From contig JAEZLZ010000119.1 in assembly GCA_023415055.1 (NCBI GenBank), positions 1 through 47,654 on the forward strand: DNA of 47,654 bases, in the 5' to 3' direction. Below, in pieces: positions 7,523 to 15,528 of the stretch. The first letter of the stretch is position 1. Each line of letters begins with the position of its first letter. The notes under the pieces were generated by a model, which was not told the DNA's origin, did no database searches, and was given only the letters and a program-made list of their open reading frames with translations. Position numbers and translations under genes: made by a program. The stretch comes from Bacillota bacterium. GTDB taxonomy: Bacteria > Bacillota > Clostridia > Lachnospirales > Lachnospiraceae.

Positions 7523-8818
7523 ATGGCAAACGAAAAAAGATTACATTTTGAAACCTTACAGCTTCACGCAGGTCAGGAGAAACCGGACAGTGCAACCGGT
7601 GCTAGGTGTGTTCCGATTTATCAAACCTCCTCCTATGTATTTGAGGATTCTGCCCAGGCAGAAAGAAGATTTAATCTAAGTGAAGGCGGTAATATTTACA
7701 CAAGGCTAATGAATCCTACTTCAGATGTGTTTGAACAGAGAATCGCTGCTTTAGAGGGCGGAATTGCAGCTCTTGCCACTTCCTCCGGAGCTGCTGCCGT
7801 AACCTATGCAATACAAAATATTGCACATGCAGGAGATCATATTGTGTCAGCTCAAACAATCTATGGAGGAACCTATAATCTATTTGCTCATACCTTAAAA
7901 GACTTTGGTATCACAACAACCTTTGTAAATGGTGACGATCCTAATAATTTTGAACAAGCAATTCGTGAAAACACCAAAGCTATTTTTATTGAAAGCTTAG
8001 GAAATCCGAATTCCAGTATTGTTGATCTGAAGAAGGTTGCAGAGGTAGCACATCGCAACAAGATTCCCTTGATCGTTGATAATACCTTTGCGACACCTTA
8101 TCTACTTCGTCCGATAGAACATGGTGCTGACATCGTCGTACATTCTGCCACCAAATTCATTGGTGGTCACGGAACAACCATCGGCGGAGTCATCATCGAC
8201 AGCGGAAAGTTTGACTGGGAAGGCTCAGGTAAGTTCCCTTCCCTGACCGAGCCAAATTCCAGCTATCATGGAGTGCAATTTACAAAGGCGGTAGGTTCAC
8301 TGGCATATATTATCAAGATTCGGGTAACACTGATGCGTGATACGGGATCTACCATCAGTCCTTTTCATTCCTTCCTTTTTCTACAGGGACTGGAAACCTT
8401 ATCTCTTCGTGTAGAGAGACATGTAGAGAATGCTCTGAAGGTGGTGGAATACTTAAATAAGCATCCGAAAGTGGAGCGGGTAAATCATCCCTCTTTACCG
8501 GATAACCCATATCATGCACTTTATCTTGAATATTTTCCGAAGGGTGCCGGTTCTATCTTTACCTTTGAGGTTAAGGGAGATGCAGCTACGGCGAAGAGAT
8601 TTATAGATCAATTGCAAATTTTCTCACTGCTGGCAAATGTTGCTGATGTGAAATCCCTTGTGATTCATCCGGCAAGCACCACGCATTCTCAGATGAATGA
8701 GGAGGAACTGATTGCATCGGGAATTCGTCCGAATACCATTCGTCTGTCAATTGGTACCGAACATATTGATGATATACTTGACGATTTATCAAATGCGTTT
8801 GATAATATAAGTGAATAG
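7523..8818 (+). CDS. metY: O-acetylhomoserine sulfhydrylase (PLP-dependent)
   Basis: Cytosolic enzyme of the Cys/Met-metabolism PLP family, expected to make homocysteine from O-acetylhomoserine and sulfide. The PLP-lysine region reads VHSATKFIGGHGTTIGG, with the lysine in SATKF. The YQTSSYVFE and NPTSDVFEQRIAALEGG motifs near the N-terminus and the RLSIGTEHIDDILDDL end are typical. The length of 432 residues fits MetY better than the shorter cystathionine lyases and synthases (about 380). The start is ATG 7523 after GGAGGT; an upstream in-frame ATG has no ribosome-binding site. It lies 94 bases before cysK and downstream of an Rrf2 regulator and palindromic operator, suggesting a sulfur-responsive unit. 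Confidence 0.9.
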   Translation: MANEKRLHFETLQLHAGQEKPDSATGARCVPIYQTSSYVFEDSAQAERRFNLSEGGNIYTRLMNPTSDVFEQRIAALEGGIAALATSSGAAAVTYAIQNIAHAGDHIVSAQTIYGGTYNLFAHTLKDFGITTTFVNGDDPNNFEQAIRENTKAIFIESLGNPNSSIVDLKKVAEVAHRNKIPLIVDNTFATPYLLRPIEHGADIVVHSATKFIGGHGTTIGGVIIDSGKFDWEGSGKFPSLTEPNSSYHGVQFTKAVGSLAYIIKIRVTLMRDTGSTISPFHSFLFLQGLETLSLRVERHVENALKVVEYLNKHPKVERVNHPSLPDNPYHALYLEYFPKGAGSIFTFEVKGDAATAKRFIDQLQIFSLLANVADVKSLVIHPASTTHSQMNEEELIASGIRPNTIRLSIGTEHIDDILDDLSNAFDNISE

Positions 8819-8912
8819 AGAATAATAATGATTTTCATAAAAGTGCCCGTCAGAATGAGGAAGCCGATATTTTCTGCAAGGAGCGGGCGAAGAGAAAGGT
8901 ATGGTAAGGAAT

Positions 8913-9845
8913 ATGGCTGAGTATAAGAAAAGAATTACAGAACTGATCGGAAATACACCCTTGCTGGAGCTCACGAATTATAACAGAACCCATGAGGTCG
9001 AAGCAAAGATAGTAGCTAAACTAGAATATTTTAATCCGGGTGGAAGTGTAAAAGATCGTATCGCCAATAAGATGATTGAAGAAGCGTTCAAAAACTGTGA
9101 GATCAATGACAATACAACGATTATTGAACCAACCAGCGGAAATACCGGAATTGGTCTTGCCAGTGTATGTGCGAGCTATGGCTTAAAGCTTATTATTACC
9201 ATGCCGGAGACTATGAGTATTGAACGCCGTAATCTGATGAAGGCTTATGGAGCCGAGCTTGTACTGACTGAAGGTGCCAAGGGTATGAAAGGTGCTATAG
9301 AGAAGGCAAGGGAATTAAAAGAAACAACTCCGAACAGCTTTATTCCTTCCCAATTTGAGAATCCGAATAATCCTAAGGTTCATGAAGAAACGACAGGAGT
9401 TGAGATCTGGAAGGATACGGAGGGTGAGGTTGATATCTTTGTAGCCGGTGTTGGAACTGGTGGAACCATCTCCGGTGTCGGTGCATACCTTCGATCCAAG
9501 AAACCGGGTGTAAAAATTATCGCTGTGGAGCCTGCAGATTCACCCGTATTATCTGAGAAACGGGCCGGAGCACATAAGCTACAAGGTATTGGTGCCGGCT
9601 TTGTGCCGGATACACTCAATACGAAGATATACGATGAGATTATTACGGTAACGACTGAGGCTGCGTTCGAGACCGGCAGAGAGATCGCCAGAAAAGAAGG
9701 TGTATTAGTAGGTATCTCCTCCGGTGCAGCGCTATGGGCTGCAACTCAGGTGGCAAAGAGACCGGAGAATGCCGGAAAGACGATTGTAGTATTACTTCCG
9801 GACACCGGAGAGAGATATCTGTCAACGGCAATGTTTGCCGAATAG
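8913..9845 (+). CDS. cysK: Cysteine synthase A (O-acetylserine sulfhydrylase)
   Basis: PLP enzyme that makes cysteine from O-acetylserine and sulfide. The lysine that binds PLP is in PGGSVKDR, the substrate loop is TSGNTGIG, and the phosphate-binding loop is GVGTGGTISG. The protein begins ITELIGNTPLLEL, as in the family, and ends LLPDTGERYLSTAMF. At 310 residues the length is standard. An in-frame ATG at 8901 would add four residues; neither start has an ideally spaced ribosome-binding site, so this choice is a close call. No cysE is adjacent. A strong terminator follows. Confidence 0.93.
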   Translation: MAEYKKRITELIGNTPLLELTNYNRTHEVEAKIVAKLEYFNPGGSVKDRIANKMIEEAFKNCEINDNTTIIEPTSGNTGIGLASVCASYGLKLIITMPETMSIERRNLMKAYGAELVLTEGAKGMKGAIEKARELKETTPNSFIPSQFENPNNPKVHEETTGVEIWKDTEGEVDIFVAGVGTGGTISGVGAYLRSKKPGVKIIAVEPADSPVLSEKRAGAHKLQGIGAGFVPDTLNTKIYDEIITVTTEAAFETGREIARKEGVLVGISSGAALWAATQVAKRPENAGKTIVVLLPDTGERYLSTAMFAE

Positions 9846-9911
9846 TAAGCAGTACAATATTGCGAGCTCTTGAAATATGAATATATAAGCATGAAAACTT
9901 GAAACATTAGG

Positions 9912-9949
9912 AAAAGGATCCAGCACTTCAATCGGCGGGATCCTTTTTT
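9912..9949 (+). terminator. Terminator after cysK
   Basis: AAAAGGATCC (9912-9921) pairs with GGATCC plus the T-run (9938-9949). Seven Ts follow the stem, so this is a good intrinsic terminator. Confidence 0.85.
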
Positions 9950-9954
9950 AAGCG

Positions 9955-10011
9955 GTGTGTCCAGCGAAGCTGGACCACACTTGCCCGGAGGGCACATTTT
10001 AAAAATTATGC
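9955..10011. repeat. Dispersed palindromic repeat, family B, copy 1
   Basis: Two consecutive hairpins: GTGTGTCCAGC / GCTGGACCACAC with a GAA loop (9955-9980, one bulged base), then TGCCC / GGGCA with a GGA loop (9982-9994). The element ends GGCACATTTTAAAAATTATGC, similar to the end of the element at 17822. It lies just beyond the cysK terminator and before a convergent gene. Confidence 0.5.
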
Positions 10012-10033
10012 TCTGTTCCTGGTATTAGGTTAC

Positions 10034-10297
10034 CTATCGATTGTGCCTGTTCGAGGTAAGATACATTGCATCATCGTAGTTTTTATGATGTACATAAAGG
10101 GTATATTCGGTAAGAGATCTCGGTTGCGAAGTGAGATGCCCACGGTTGTAACTGTCCACTAGATTAAGGTTCGGACGGTTGTGATCCGATAATTTGTAGT
10201 CGTATTTGATACCTGCGGCTGCCAAAGAGTTCTTTAACTCGGAGAATTCTTTCAAAGATGTTCCTTTATATAATTCAACACGATTCCATATGAACAT
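10034..10297 (-). CDS. Small conserved-looking protein of unknown function
   Basis: I do not recognise a named family with certainty. The 87-residue product starts MFIWNRVELYKGTS, has a central KYDYKL segment and ends in a YTLYVHHKNYDDA motif. The pattern resembles small DUF2007-like putative signal-transducing proteins, in which a short alpha-beta unit ends in a (V/L)-x-x-x-(D/E)-x-x-x-A helix. There is no signal peptide or membrane segment. GAGGTG lies six bases before the ATG, which supports translation. It is divergent from the amidase gene, with 180 bases between them holding both promoters. Confidence 0.7.
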   Translation of the reverse strand: MFIWNRVELYKGTSLKEFSELKNSLAAAGIKYDYKLSDHNRPNLNLVDSYNRGHLTSQPRSLTEYTLYVHHKNYDDAMYLTSNRHNR

Positions 10298-10477
10298 GAT
10301 TCACCTCATTTCTATGCTGCTTTTTACGCATCAGATGTAATTACTTTTTCCTGATTTTATTATAACCCTTCTTGTTTTTATATTCAAATTAAGGTTTCAT
10401 TAGATTATATATGACAGAAACATTTACAAGATATTTCATATAATGGAGAAGCAGTATCCCAATTAAGGAGAGTAATT

Positions 10478-11272
10478 ATGCCGAAGGTAATATTAGATGC
10501 TGGACACGGAGGCAGTGATGTCGGTGAGTATTATGAGCGAAGAAGTGAGAAGAATGATAACTTAAGACTGGCACTACAGGTTGGTCAGTTACTCCAGCAG
10601 ATGGGCATTGAAGTTGGTTACACCAGAACTACGGATGTGTATCTGCCTATGCTAGAAAGAGTGGCAATTGCGAATACACAGGGCGGAGATCTCCTGGTAT
10701 CCATTCATCGATTAAGCGGAACGAACTACAGCGATATTCCGGGACTGGATTTTTATGTCGGAGAAGATGATGAGCTTGCAGAATTGGCAGCTAATAATAT
10801 CGGACAGGAATTAAAAGAGAGTGGATACCAATATTACGGCATAATAACACGAACCGATATTCCGCTCATCAAAGATGTTAATATGCCTGCAGTTATGTCC
10901 GGAATCGGATATATTCGAACAGAGCAGGAAAATCTTAATTTTGATGAGCACTTTACTGATATAGCAGAGGAGATTGCGGAGGGTATCTATAAGTCGTTGC
11001 TTCCTTCTGAGGTGCCGTTCAACATGAAGGCACAAGATTATGTAAAAAAATCCAATTATCATTACCGTGTCGGAATCGGAGCATTTCAAAGTTATGCTGA
11101 AGCCGCTGAACATCAAATACCTATCAACTACATGGGCTTTGAGACGGAGATGATAAAAAGGAAGGGTCGCTATTTTATCTATATCGGAGAGTATACCAAA
11201 TTGGATGATGCAGCTGCTATCGAGCTCTTATTCAAAAAATTAGGATATTGCAGTTTCTTGATCAGCGATTAA
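10478..11272 (+). CDS. Amidase_3-type (N-acetylmuramoyl-L-alanine amidase-like) protein with SPOR domain
   Basis: The N-terminal 175 residues match zinc amidases that cleave peptide side chains from peptidoglycan. The zinc histidine in DAGHGG and the later one in SIHR are present, as is an EKND segment that could provide the zinc glutamate. The catalytic glutamate normally found in P-A-V-L-V-E-x-G-(F/Y) is missing: the sequence reads PAVMSGIGY. The C-terminal 75 residues (from about 190) form a SPOR-like repeat (YRVGIGAFQSYAEA, then RYFIYIGEYTKLDDA), which binds denuded glycan. There is no signal peptide, so export is unexplained; it may act in the mother cell or be released on lysis. It may be a non-catalytic wall-binding protein. 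AAGGAGAG precedes the start. Confidence 0.8.
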   Translation: MPKVILDAGHGGSDVGEYYERRSEKNDNLRLALQVGQLLQQMGIEVGYTRTTDVYLPMLERVAIANTQGGDLLVSIHRLSGTNYSDIPGLDFYVGEDDELAELAANNIGQELKESGYQYYGIITRTDIPLIKDVNMPAVMSGIGYIRTEQENLNFDEHFTDIAEEIAEGIYKSLLPSEVPFNMKAQDYVKKSNYHYRVGIGAFQSYAEAAEHQIPINYMGFETEMIKRKGRYFIYIGEYTKLDDAAAIELLFKKLGYCSFLISD

Positions 11273-11437
11273 AGCCACCGAAACTCTATCACTGCCTTAT
11301 TTAAAAACGTTTAAAAACATTCCTGTTCATTGACTTGACTTGTTTTCGTATTTCTATTATAATTAATTGGATATAATAAAATACGATTGTGATTTTTATG
11401 AGCATGATCATTACAAAACATGAAAGAGTGTGTATTT

Positions 11438-12316
11438 ATGTTGAAGAGTATGACAGGCTTTGGGCGTTGTGAAATTGCCGGAGTTGATCGGAAGATAACA
11501 GTTGAAATGAAGGCAGTCAATCACAGATATTGCGATATTTCAATCAAGATGCCAAAAAAACTTAGCTTTTTTGAAGCTGGCATCCGCAATGTATTAAAGC
11601 AATACATTGGAAGAGGTAAGATTGATATTTATATTACATACGAAGACTATACGGAGAATAACGTATGTGTGAAGTATAATGCGGATCTGGCCAGGGAGTA
11701 TTATCAGAATCTGGACAAGATGAGCAGGGAATTCGGTATTGAGAATGATATACGAGTATCTGCTCTTTCGAGATATCCTGAAGTGCTTACACTGGAAGAA
11801 CAGACGATTAATGAGAAGGAACTCTGGGCATTAGTTGAGGAAGCTGTCAAGACGGCTGCAAGTCGTTTCGTTGAGACAAGAATTAGTGAAGGCGAGCATT
11901 TAAAGCAGGATATCGTAGCAAAACTGGATGGCATGCTCAAGCTGGTTGATTTCATTGAAACAAGATCACCTGAGATTGTTACGGAATATCGGAATAAGCT
12001 TATGGCAAAGGTTGCAGAACTGCTTGGTGATACCAAGGTGGAGGAAAGCATTCTTGTTACTGAGGTTACGGTTTTTGCGGATAAGATATGTGTTGATGAG
12101 GAGACAGTAAGACTCCGCGCGCATATTATCAACATGAAGGATGCATTAAATGACAGAGATAATGTAGGTAGAAAGCTTGACTTTATTGCGCAGGAGATGA
12201 ACCGTGAAGCAAATACGATTCTCTCCAAAGCAAATGATCTTGAGATCACAAATAAAGCAATTGATTTAAAGACTGAGATCGAGAAGGTAAGAGAGCAAAT
12301 TCAAAATATTGAATAG
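11438..12316 (+). CDS. YicC family protein (putative endoribonuclease)
   Basis: Begins MLKSMTGFGR, the family signature, with the conserved VEMKAVNHRYCDISIKMP segment and a C-terminal GRKLDFIAQEMNREANTILSKA block. Escherichia coli YicC is reported to act in small-RNA turnover; activity here is inferred from the family. At 292 residues it is the usual length. I place the start at ATG 11438 after GAAAGAG; the frame is open to 11420 but the first residues there are not family-like. It heads the block yicC–remA–rpoZ, with 24 bases to remA. Confidence 0.9.
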   Translation: MLKSMTGFGRCEIAGVDRKITVEMKAVNHRYCDISIKMPKKLSFFEAGIRNVLKQYIGRGKIDIYITYEDYTENNVCVKYNADLAREYYQNLDKMSREFGIENDIRVSALSRYPEVLTLEEQTINEKELWALVEEAVKTAASRFVETRISEGEHLKQDIVAKLDGMLKLVDFIETRSPEIVTEYRNKLMAKVAELLGDTKVEESILVTEVTVFADKICVDEETVRLRAHIINMKDALNDRDNVGRKLDFIAQEMNREANTILSKANDLEITNKAIDLKTEIEKVREQIQNIE

Positions 12317-12340
12317 AAGCAACTGAAATGAGGAATAACT

Positions 12341-12610
12341 TTGAATAAGTTAGTGAATGTTGGCTTTGGAAATGTTGTGAATTCCAGTAAAATCATAGGG
12401 ATTATCAGTCCGGATGCCGCTCCGATCAAGCGAATGGTACAGACCGCTAAGGATACCGGTTTGGCTATTGATGCCACCTGTGGAAGAAGAACAAAAGCGG
12501 TCATCGTAACGGATAGCGGGCACTTGATCTTATCCTCCTTGTTACCTGAGACAATTGCAGGAAGAGTGAACCAGAAGGAGGGTTCAGATCATTCCGATCT
12601 GAGTGATTAA
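12341..12610 (+). CDS. remA: RemA/DUF370 family regulator
   Basis: Small DNA-binding protein; in Bacillus subtilis RemA activates biofilm matrix and osmoprotection genes. The sequence KLVNVGFGNVVNSSKIIGI followed by SPDAAPIKRM is diagnostic. The 89 residues match the family, with a few extra charged residues at the end. Translation starts at TTG, with AGGAA seven bases upstream. It follows yicC by 24 bases. In most Firmicutes gmk comes next; here only 41 bases separate its stop from rpoZ. Confidence 0.92.
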   Translation: MNKLVNVGFGNVVNSSKIIGIISPDAAPIKRMVQTAKDTGLAIDATCGRRTKAVIVTDSGHLILSSLLPETIAGRVNQKEGSDHSDLSD

Positions 12611-12651
12611 TTAAAAAAATAACCTGAACCAATAGGAAGGAGATAAATATT

Positions 12652-12912
12652 ATGTTACATCCATCGTATACGGATTTAATGAGAGTAGTAAACAGCGAGG
12701 TAGAGCCCGGAGAGCAGCCGGTGGTAAACAGCAGATATTCCATCGTGATTGCGACAGCAAGACGAGCAAGACAAATTATCGACGGATCCGCTGCGTTAGT
12801 TGATGTTACTTATCCGAAGCCGTTATCCATTGCAGTAGAGGAGTTATATCGTTCCAAAGTAAAAATTGTTGGTGATGATGATACAAATAAAGACAACCAA
12901 AATCAACAATAA
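12652..12912 (+). CDS. rpoZ: RNA polymerase omega subunit
   Basis: Promotes assembly and stability of RNA polymerase. The core motif SRYSIVIATARRARQI corresponds to the conserved K/RYSLV-x-x-x-AKRARQ of omega, followed by KPLSIAVEEL. An insert of about seven residues before it (EVEPGEQPVV) is a form I associate with Lachnospiraceae. The 86 residues end in an acidic, polar tail. AAGGAG precedes the start. It forms an operon with yicC and remA. Confidence 0.92.
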   Translation: MLHPSYTDLMRVVNSEVEPGEQPVVNSRYSIVIATARRARQIIDGSAALVDVTYPKPLSIAVEELYRSKVKIVGDDDTNKDNQNQQ

Positions 12913-12964
12913 ACTGTTATGATTGAATGATTTCGTAACGGAATTTTTTCATAACATAATCATC

Positions 12965-12997
12965 AGCACTTTCATATGATCATTATATGAAAGTGCT
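12965..12997 (+). terminator. Stem-loop after rpoZ
   Basis: AGCACTTTCATAT (12965-12977) and ATATGAAAGTGCT (12985-12997) form a perfect 13-bp stem with a 7-base loop, followed by TTATCATT. It probably terminates the yicC–remA–rpoZ unit. Confidence 0.7.
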
Positions 12998-13094
12998 TTA
13001 TCATTATACGGTATATGGAATGTAGGGAAAGGAAGATTACCGTGTCTTAAAATCTCGGGGAGTAAGTAAGACAAAGGCCGATCGTGGATGTTAT

Positions 13095-13757
13095 ATGGAA
13101 GCAACAGATAACAAAAATTATGATGAAGACGGACAATGTGAGGAAGAGATACTGGCACAAGAGAAATTAAAACTGGAAGAGATTGCAGAAACGTCAGAAG
13201 GGGAGGAACCGGAGAGTAAGGGAAAAAGCAGTGCTAGGGGTTTCCTTTATGATTTAATCTTTTATGCAGTACTGGTTTTCGTATGTATCTATATTCTTCC
13301 AACCTTCGTGATCCAAAGAACTATTGTAGATGGCTCCTCAATGGCGAATACATTGCAGGACGGGGAACATTTATATGTCGAGAAATTATCCTATCGATTC
13401 GATGCGCTGGATCGTTTCGATATTATCGTCTTCTATCCTTATGGGCGTGAGAATGAAGAGTATTATGTAAAACGAATCATCGGAATGCCCGGAGAAACCA
13501 TACAGATTATAGGCAGTGATATCTATATTAATGGTGAAATACTGGAGGAGCATTATGGAAAGGATCCGATCACGGATCCGGGCCGAGCAGCCGAACCGAT
13601 TACACTTGGTGAGGATGAGTATTTCGTTATGGGAGACAATCGGAGTGTCAGCAAGGACAGTCGTACCGAGGAGGTTGGTAATGTTAAGAAAGAAAATATC
13701 GGCGGTCGTGCTATCTTTCGTATTAAACCTCTAAGCCGATTTGGTACAATAGAATAA
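13095..13757 (+). CDS. lepB: Signal peptidase I
   Basis: Membrane-bound serine protease that removes signal peptides from exported proteins. One membrane helix lies at about 51-72, after an acidic cytoplasmic N-terminus of 50 residues. Catalytic Ser82 is in the GSSM motif, the general-base Lys126 is in YVKRIIGMPGE, and the GDNR-x-x-S-x-DSR motif is present. The length of 220 residues is slightly above average because of the acidic N-terminal extension. No strong ribosome-binding site is visible before the ATG, so a different start is possible but none looks better. It stands alone. Confidence 0.93.
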   Translation: MEATDNKNYDEDGQCEEEILAQEKLKLEEIAETSEGEEPESKGKSSARGFLYDLIFYAVLVFVCIYILPTFVIQRTIVDGSSMANTLQDGEHLYVEKLSYRFDALDRFDIIVFYPYGRENEEYYVKRIIGMPGETIQIIGSDIYINGEILEEHYGKDPITDPGRAAEPITLGEDEYFVMGDNRSVSKDSRTEEVGNVKKENIGGRAIFRIKPLSRFGTIE

Positions 13758-13793
13758 TTTGATAATTTGAAGTGTAAATTTCTATTTTATTGC

Positions 13794-13822
13794 TTGCAAT
13801 TTACATAGGAATTGAGTAGAAT
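13794..13822 (+). promoter_or_regulatory. Promoter of holA
   Basis: TTGCAA (13794-13799) and TAGAAT (13817-13822) with a 17-base spacer, about 34 bases before the start codon. Confidence 0.55.
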
Positions 13823-13855
13823 AGATAATGTTCTGACAAACGAGGAGAAGTATCT

Positions 13856-14833
13856 ATGAAGGTAATTAAGGAGCATATCAAAACCGGAAACTTCAAAAAG
13901 TTCTATCTTCTCTATGGCAGCGAGGACTATCTGAAGAAGCTGTACCGGGATAAATTAAAAGCTGGAATTCTGCAGGATGGCGGTGATATGAACTTCTCTT
14001 ACTTTGAAGGGAAAGATGTTGAGCCAAAACGGGTGTACGAAGCAGCACAAACTTTACCCTTCTTCAGTGACAAGAGGCTGATTGTAATCGAGAACAGTGG
14101 ATTGTTTAAGGCGCAGAGTGAGCTGAGTGAGCTTCTTAATGAAACTCCCGAGACTACAGTGGTGATATTTGTTGAAACAGAGATTGACAAACGAAGCAAG
14201 CTGTTTAAATTAATCAGGGATCAGGGAACCGTGTCCGAGATGAATGGACTGGATGAAAAGAACTTAAAGCTGTTTGTCGCTTCTTTATTGGAGCCGGAGA
14301 AGAAAAGGATTACCGAAGCCTCAATTAATTATTTTCTTGAGAAGACGGGATCCGATATGGTGAATATCTGTAATGAGGTTGAGAAGCTGATTAATTATAC
14401 TTACGGCAAAGAGATTGTGACACCGGAGGATATTGATGCAGTAGTTACAACTCAAATAACAGGCAAGATATTTTTAATGATTGATGCCATCGGCACAAAG
14501 CAGCAAAGTAAAGCACTGGACTTGTATTATGACCTTCTCTCCGTAAGAGAGAAGCCAATGTCCATCCTTTATCTGATTTCCAGACATTTTAACATTCTAA
14601 TGCAGTCAAAGAATCTGCAAGCGCTTGGATACAATGCATCTTCCATCAGTGAGATGGTAGGAGTTCCGCCCTTTGCGGTGAATAAATATCTTGGTCAGGC
14701 TAAGAATTTCAGCAGTACAAGATTAAAGGAAGCACTTGATTTTTGCATAGATATTGAAGAACAGGTTAAAACAGGACGTATGCTCGAGAAGATCGGTGTT
14801 GAGCTATTCATCGTCACCTTTAGCAAAAGATAA
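13856..14833 (+). CDS. holA: DNA polymerase III delta subunit
   Basis: Clamp-loader subunit that opens the sliding clamp. The N-terminus (FYLLYGSEDYLKKLYRDKL) is the family pattern, followed by a Rossmann-like domain with TLPFFSDKRLIVIENSG and a C-terminal helical collar domain. It is 325 residues, the usual length. GAGGAG precedes the ATG by eight bases. It is followed by tRNA-Ser. In many clostridia rpsT comes close after holA; here rpsT lies 3 kb downstream, beyond the 751-residue secreted protein gene. Confidence 0.92.
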   Translation: MKVIKEHIKTGNFKKFYLLYGSEDYLKKLYRDKLKAGILQDGGDMNFSYFEGKDVEPKRVYEAAQTLPFFSDKRLIVIENSGLFKAQSELSELLNETPETTVVIFVETEIDKRSKLFKLIRDQGTVSEMNGLDEKNLKLFVASLLEPEKKRITEASINYFLEKTGSDMVNICNEVEKLINYTYGKEIVTPEDIDAVVTTQITGKIFLMIDAIGTKQQSKALDLYYDLLSVREKPMSILYLISRHFNILMQSKNLQALGYNASSISEMVGVPPFAVNKYLGQAKNFSSTRLKEALDFCIDIEEQVKTGRMLEKIGVELFIVTFSKR

Positions 14834-14884
14834 TTAAATATAGTTAATTATATAGACCATATATGGTTTATAATAATTATAGAT

Positions 14885-14972
14885 GGAAGCGTATCGAAGT
14901 GGTCATAACGGCCCTGACTCGAAATCAGGTAGTCCCTAACGGGGCTCGTGGGTTCGAATCCCACCGCTTCCG
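14885..14972 (+). tRNA. tRNA-Ser (anticodon CGA)
   Basis: The acceptor stem pairs GGAAGCG (14885-14891) with CGCTTCC (14965-14971), with discriminator G at 14972. The anticodon stem CCTGA/TCAGG holds the loop CTCGAAA, giving anticodon CGA, which reads UCG. A long variable arm typical of class II tRNAs (Ser/Leu) follows, then the T-arm GTGGGTTCGAATCCCAC. CCA is not encoded. Confidence 0.95.
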
Positions 14973-14978
14973 CTTGTA

Positions 14979-15005
14979 GGGAGGTGTGCAGCACCTCCCG
15001 TTTTT
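14979..15005 (+). terminator. Terminator after tRNA-Ser
   Basis: GGGAGGTG pairs with CACCTCCC across a short loop and is followed by GTTTTT. A strong intrinsic terminator. Confidence 0.88.
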
Positions 15006-15528
15006 ATATCGAATTCCCGTATTAATAAGTCAGGGATAGTATTCTAGGTGAATATATACGCATAGGCATACATCTGGTTTGCCTTTCCTTAATGCGGTAT
15101 AATGAATCCGCATTCGGCCGGTCTGCACCATCTGCATACCTATGCGTATATATTCACCACTCTACTATGCAGATGTCATATGAAGAATGAATTAGTAAAG
15201 AAAAAGTGCATTACATACATAAAAGTACTTAGTGCGGTGTGCACACTTTTAGGATAGAAGATATGTCAGTCATAATGGTGGGGCTCGATACAGGAAGCTG
15301 TGGCGTGATTTGTTGTTGTATTAGACAGAATCACTGCTTGATCATAATTAGAATGACGGGTGCTTACATTACTATAAAGATATGTAATTATTTTGTATAT
15401 GTTATAAATAATTGCAACCATGGAATTTTCTGCATCGTCTAATAGACGAAGTAATAAATAAACAGTCAGGGAGAAAGGGAGAAGCGTTCTCCTCTATAGT
15501 CAAAAATATTAAATAAAGGAGAGTTCAT
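15006..15528. other. 523-base gene-free region between tRNA-Ser and the SLH protein
   Basis: Apart from the nested palindrome at 15047-15158 and a GGAGAA/TTCTCC hairpin (15478-15492) in the leader of the next gene, I see no gene. A 67-codon frame at 15239 begins at GTG without a ribosome-binding site and has no recognisable product. The GTGTGCACAC palindrome lies near 15237. The downstream promoter is not clear. Confidence 0.5.
15047..15158. repeat. 112-bp nested palindrome beside tRNA-Ser
   Basis: GGTGAATATATACGCATAGG (15047-15066) is the exact reverse complement of 15139-15158. Inside the 72-base interior, AATGCGG and CCGCATT form a second stem. The structure looks like a MITE-like element or a long RNA hairpin. 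No target-site duplication is apparent, and no second copy is seen in the window. Confidence 0.65.

Noticed and set aside
11704..12249. 181-codon reverse open frame inside yicC
   Set aside because: It is the antisense shadow of a real gene, rich in Ser and Leu as such frames are, and has no family resemblance.
15239..15442. 67-codon open frame with many cysteines and isoleucines
   Set aside because: It starts at GTG without a ribosome-binding site and has an unlikely composition; nothing supports translation.
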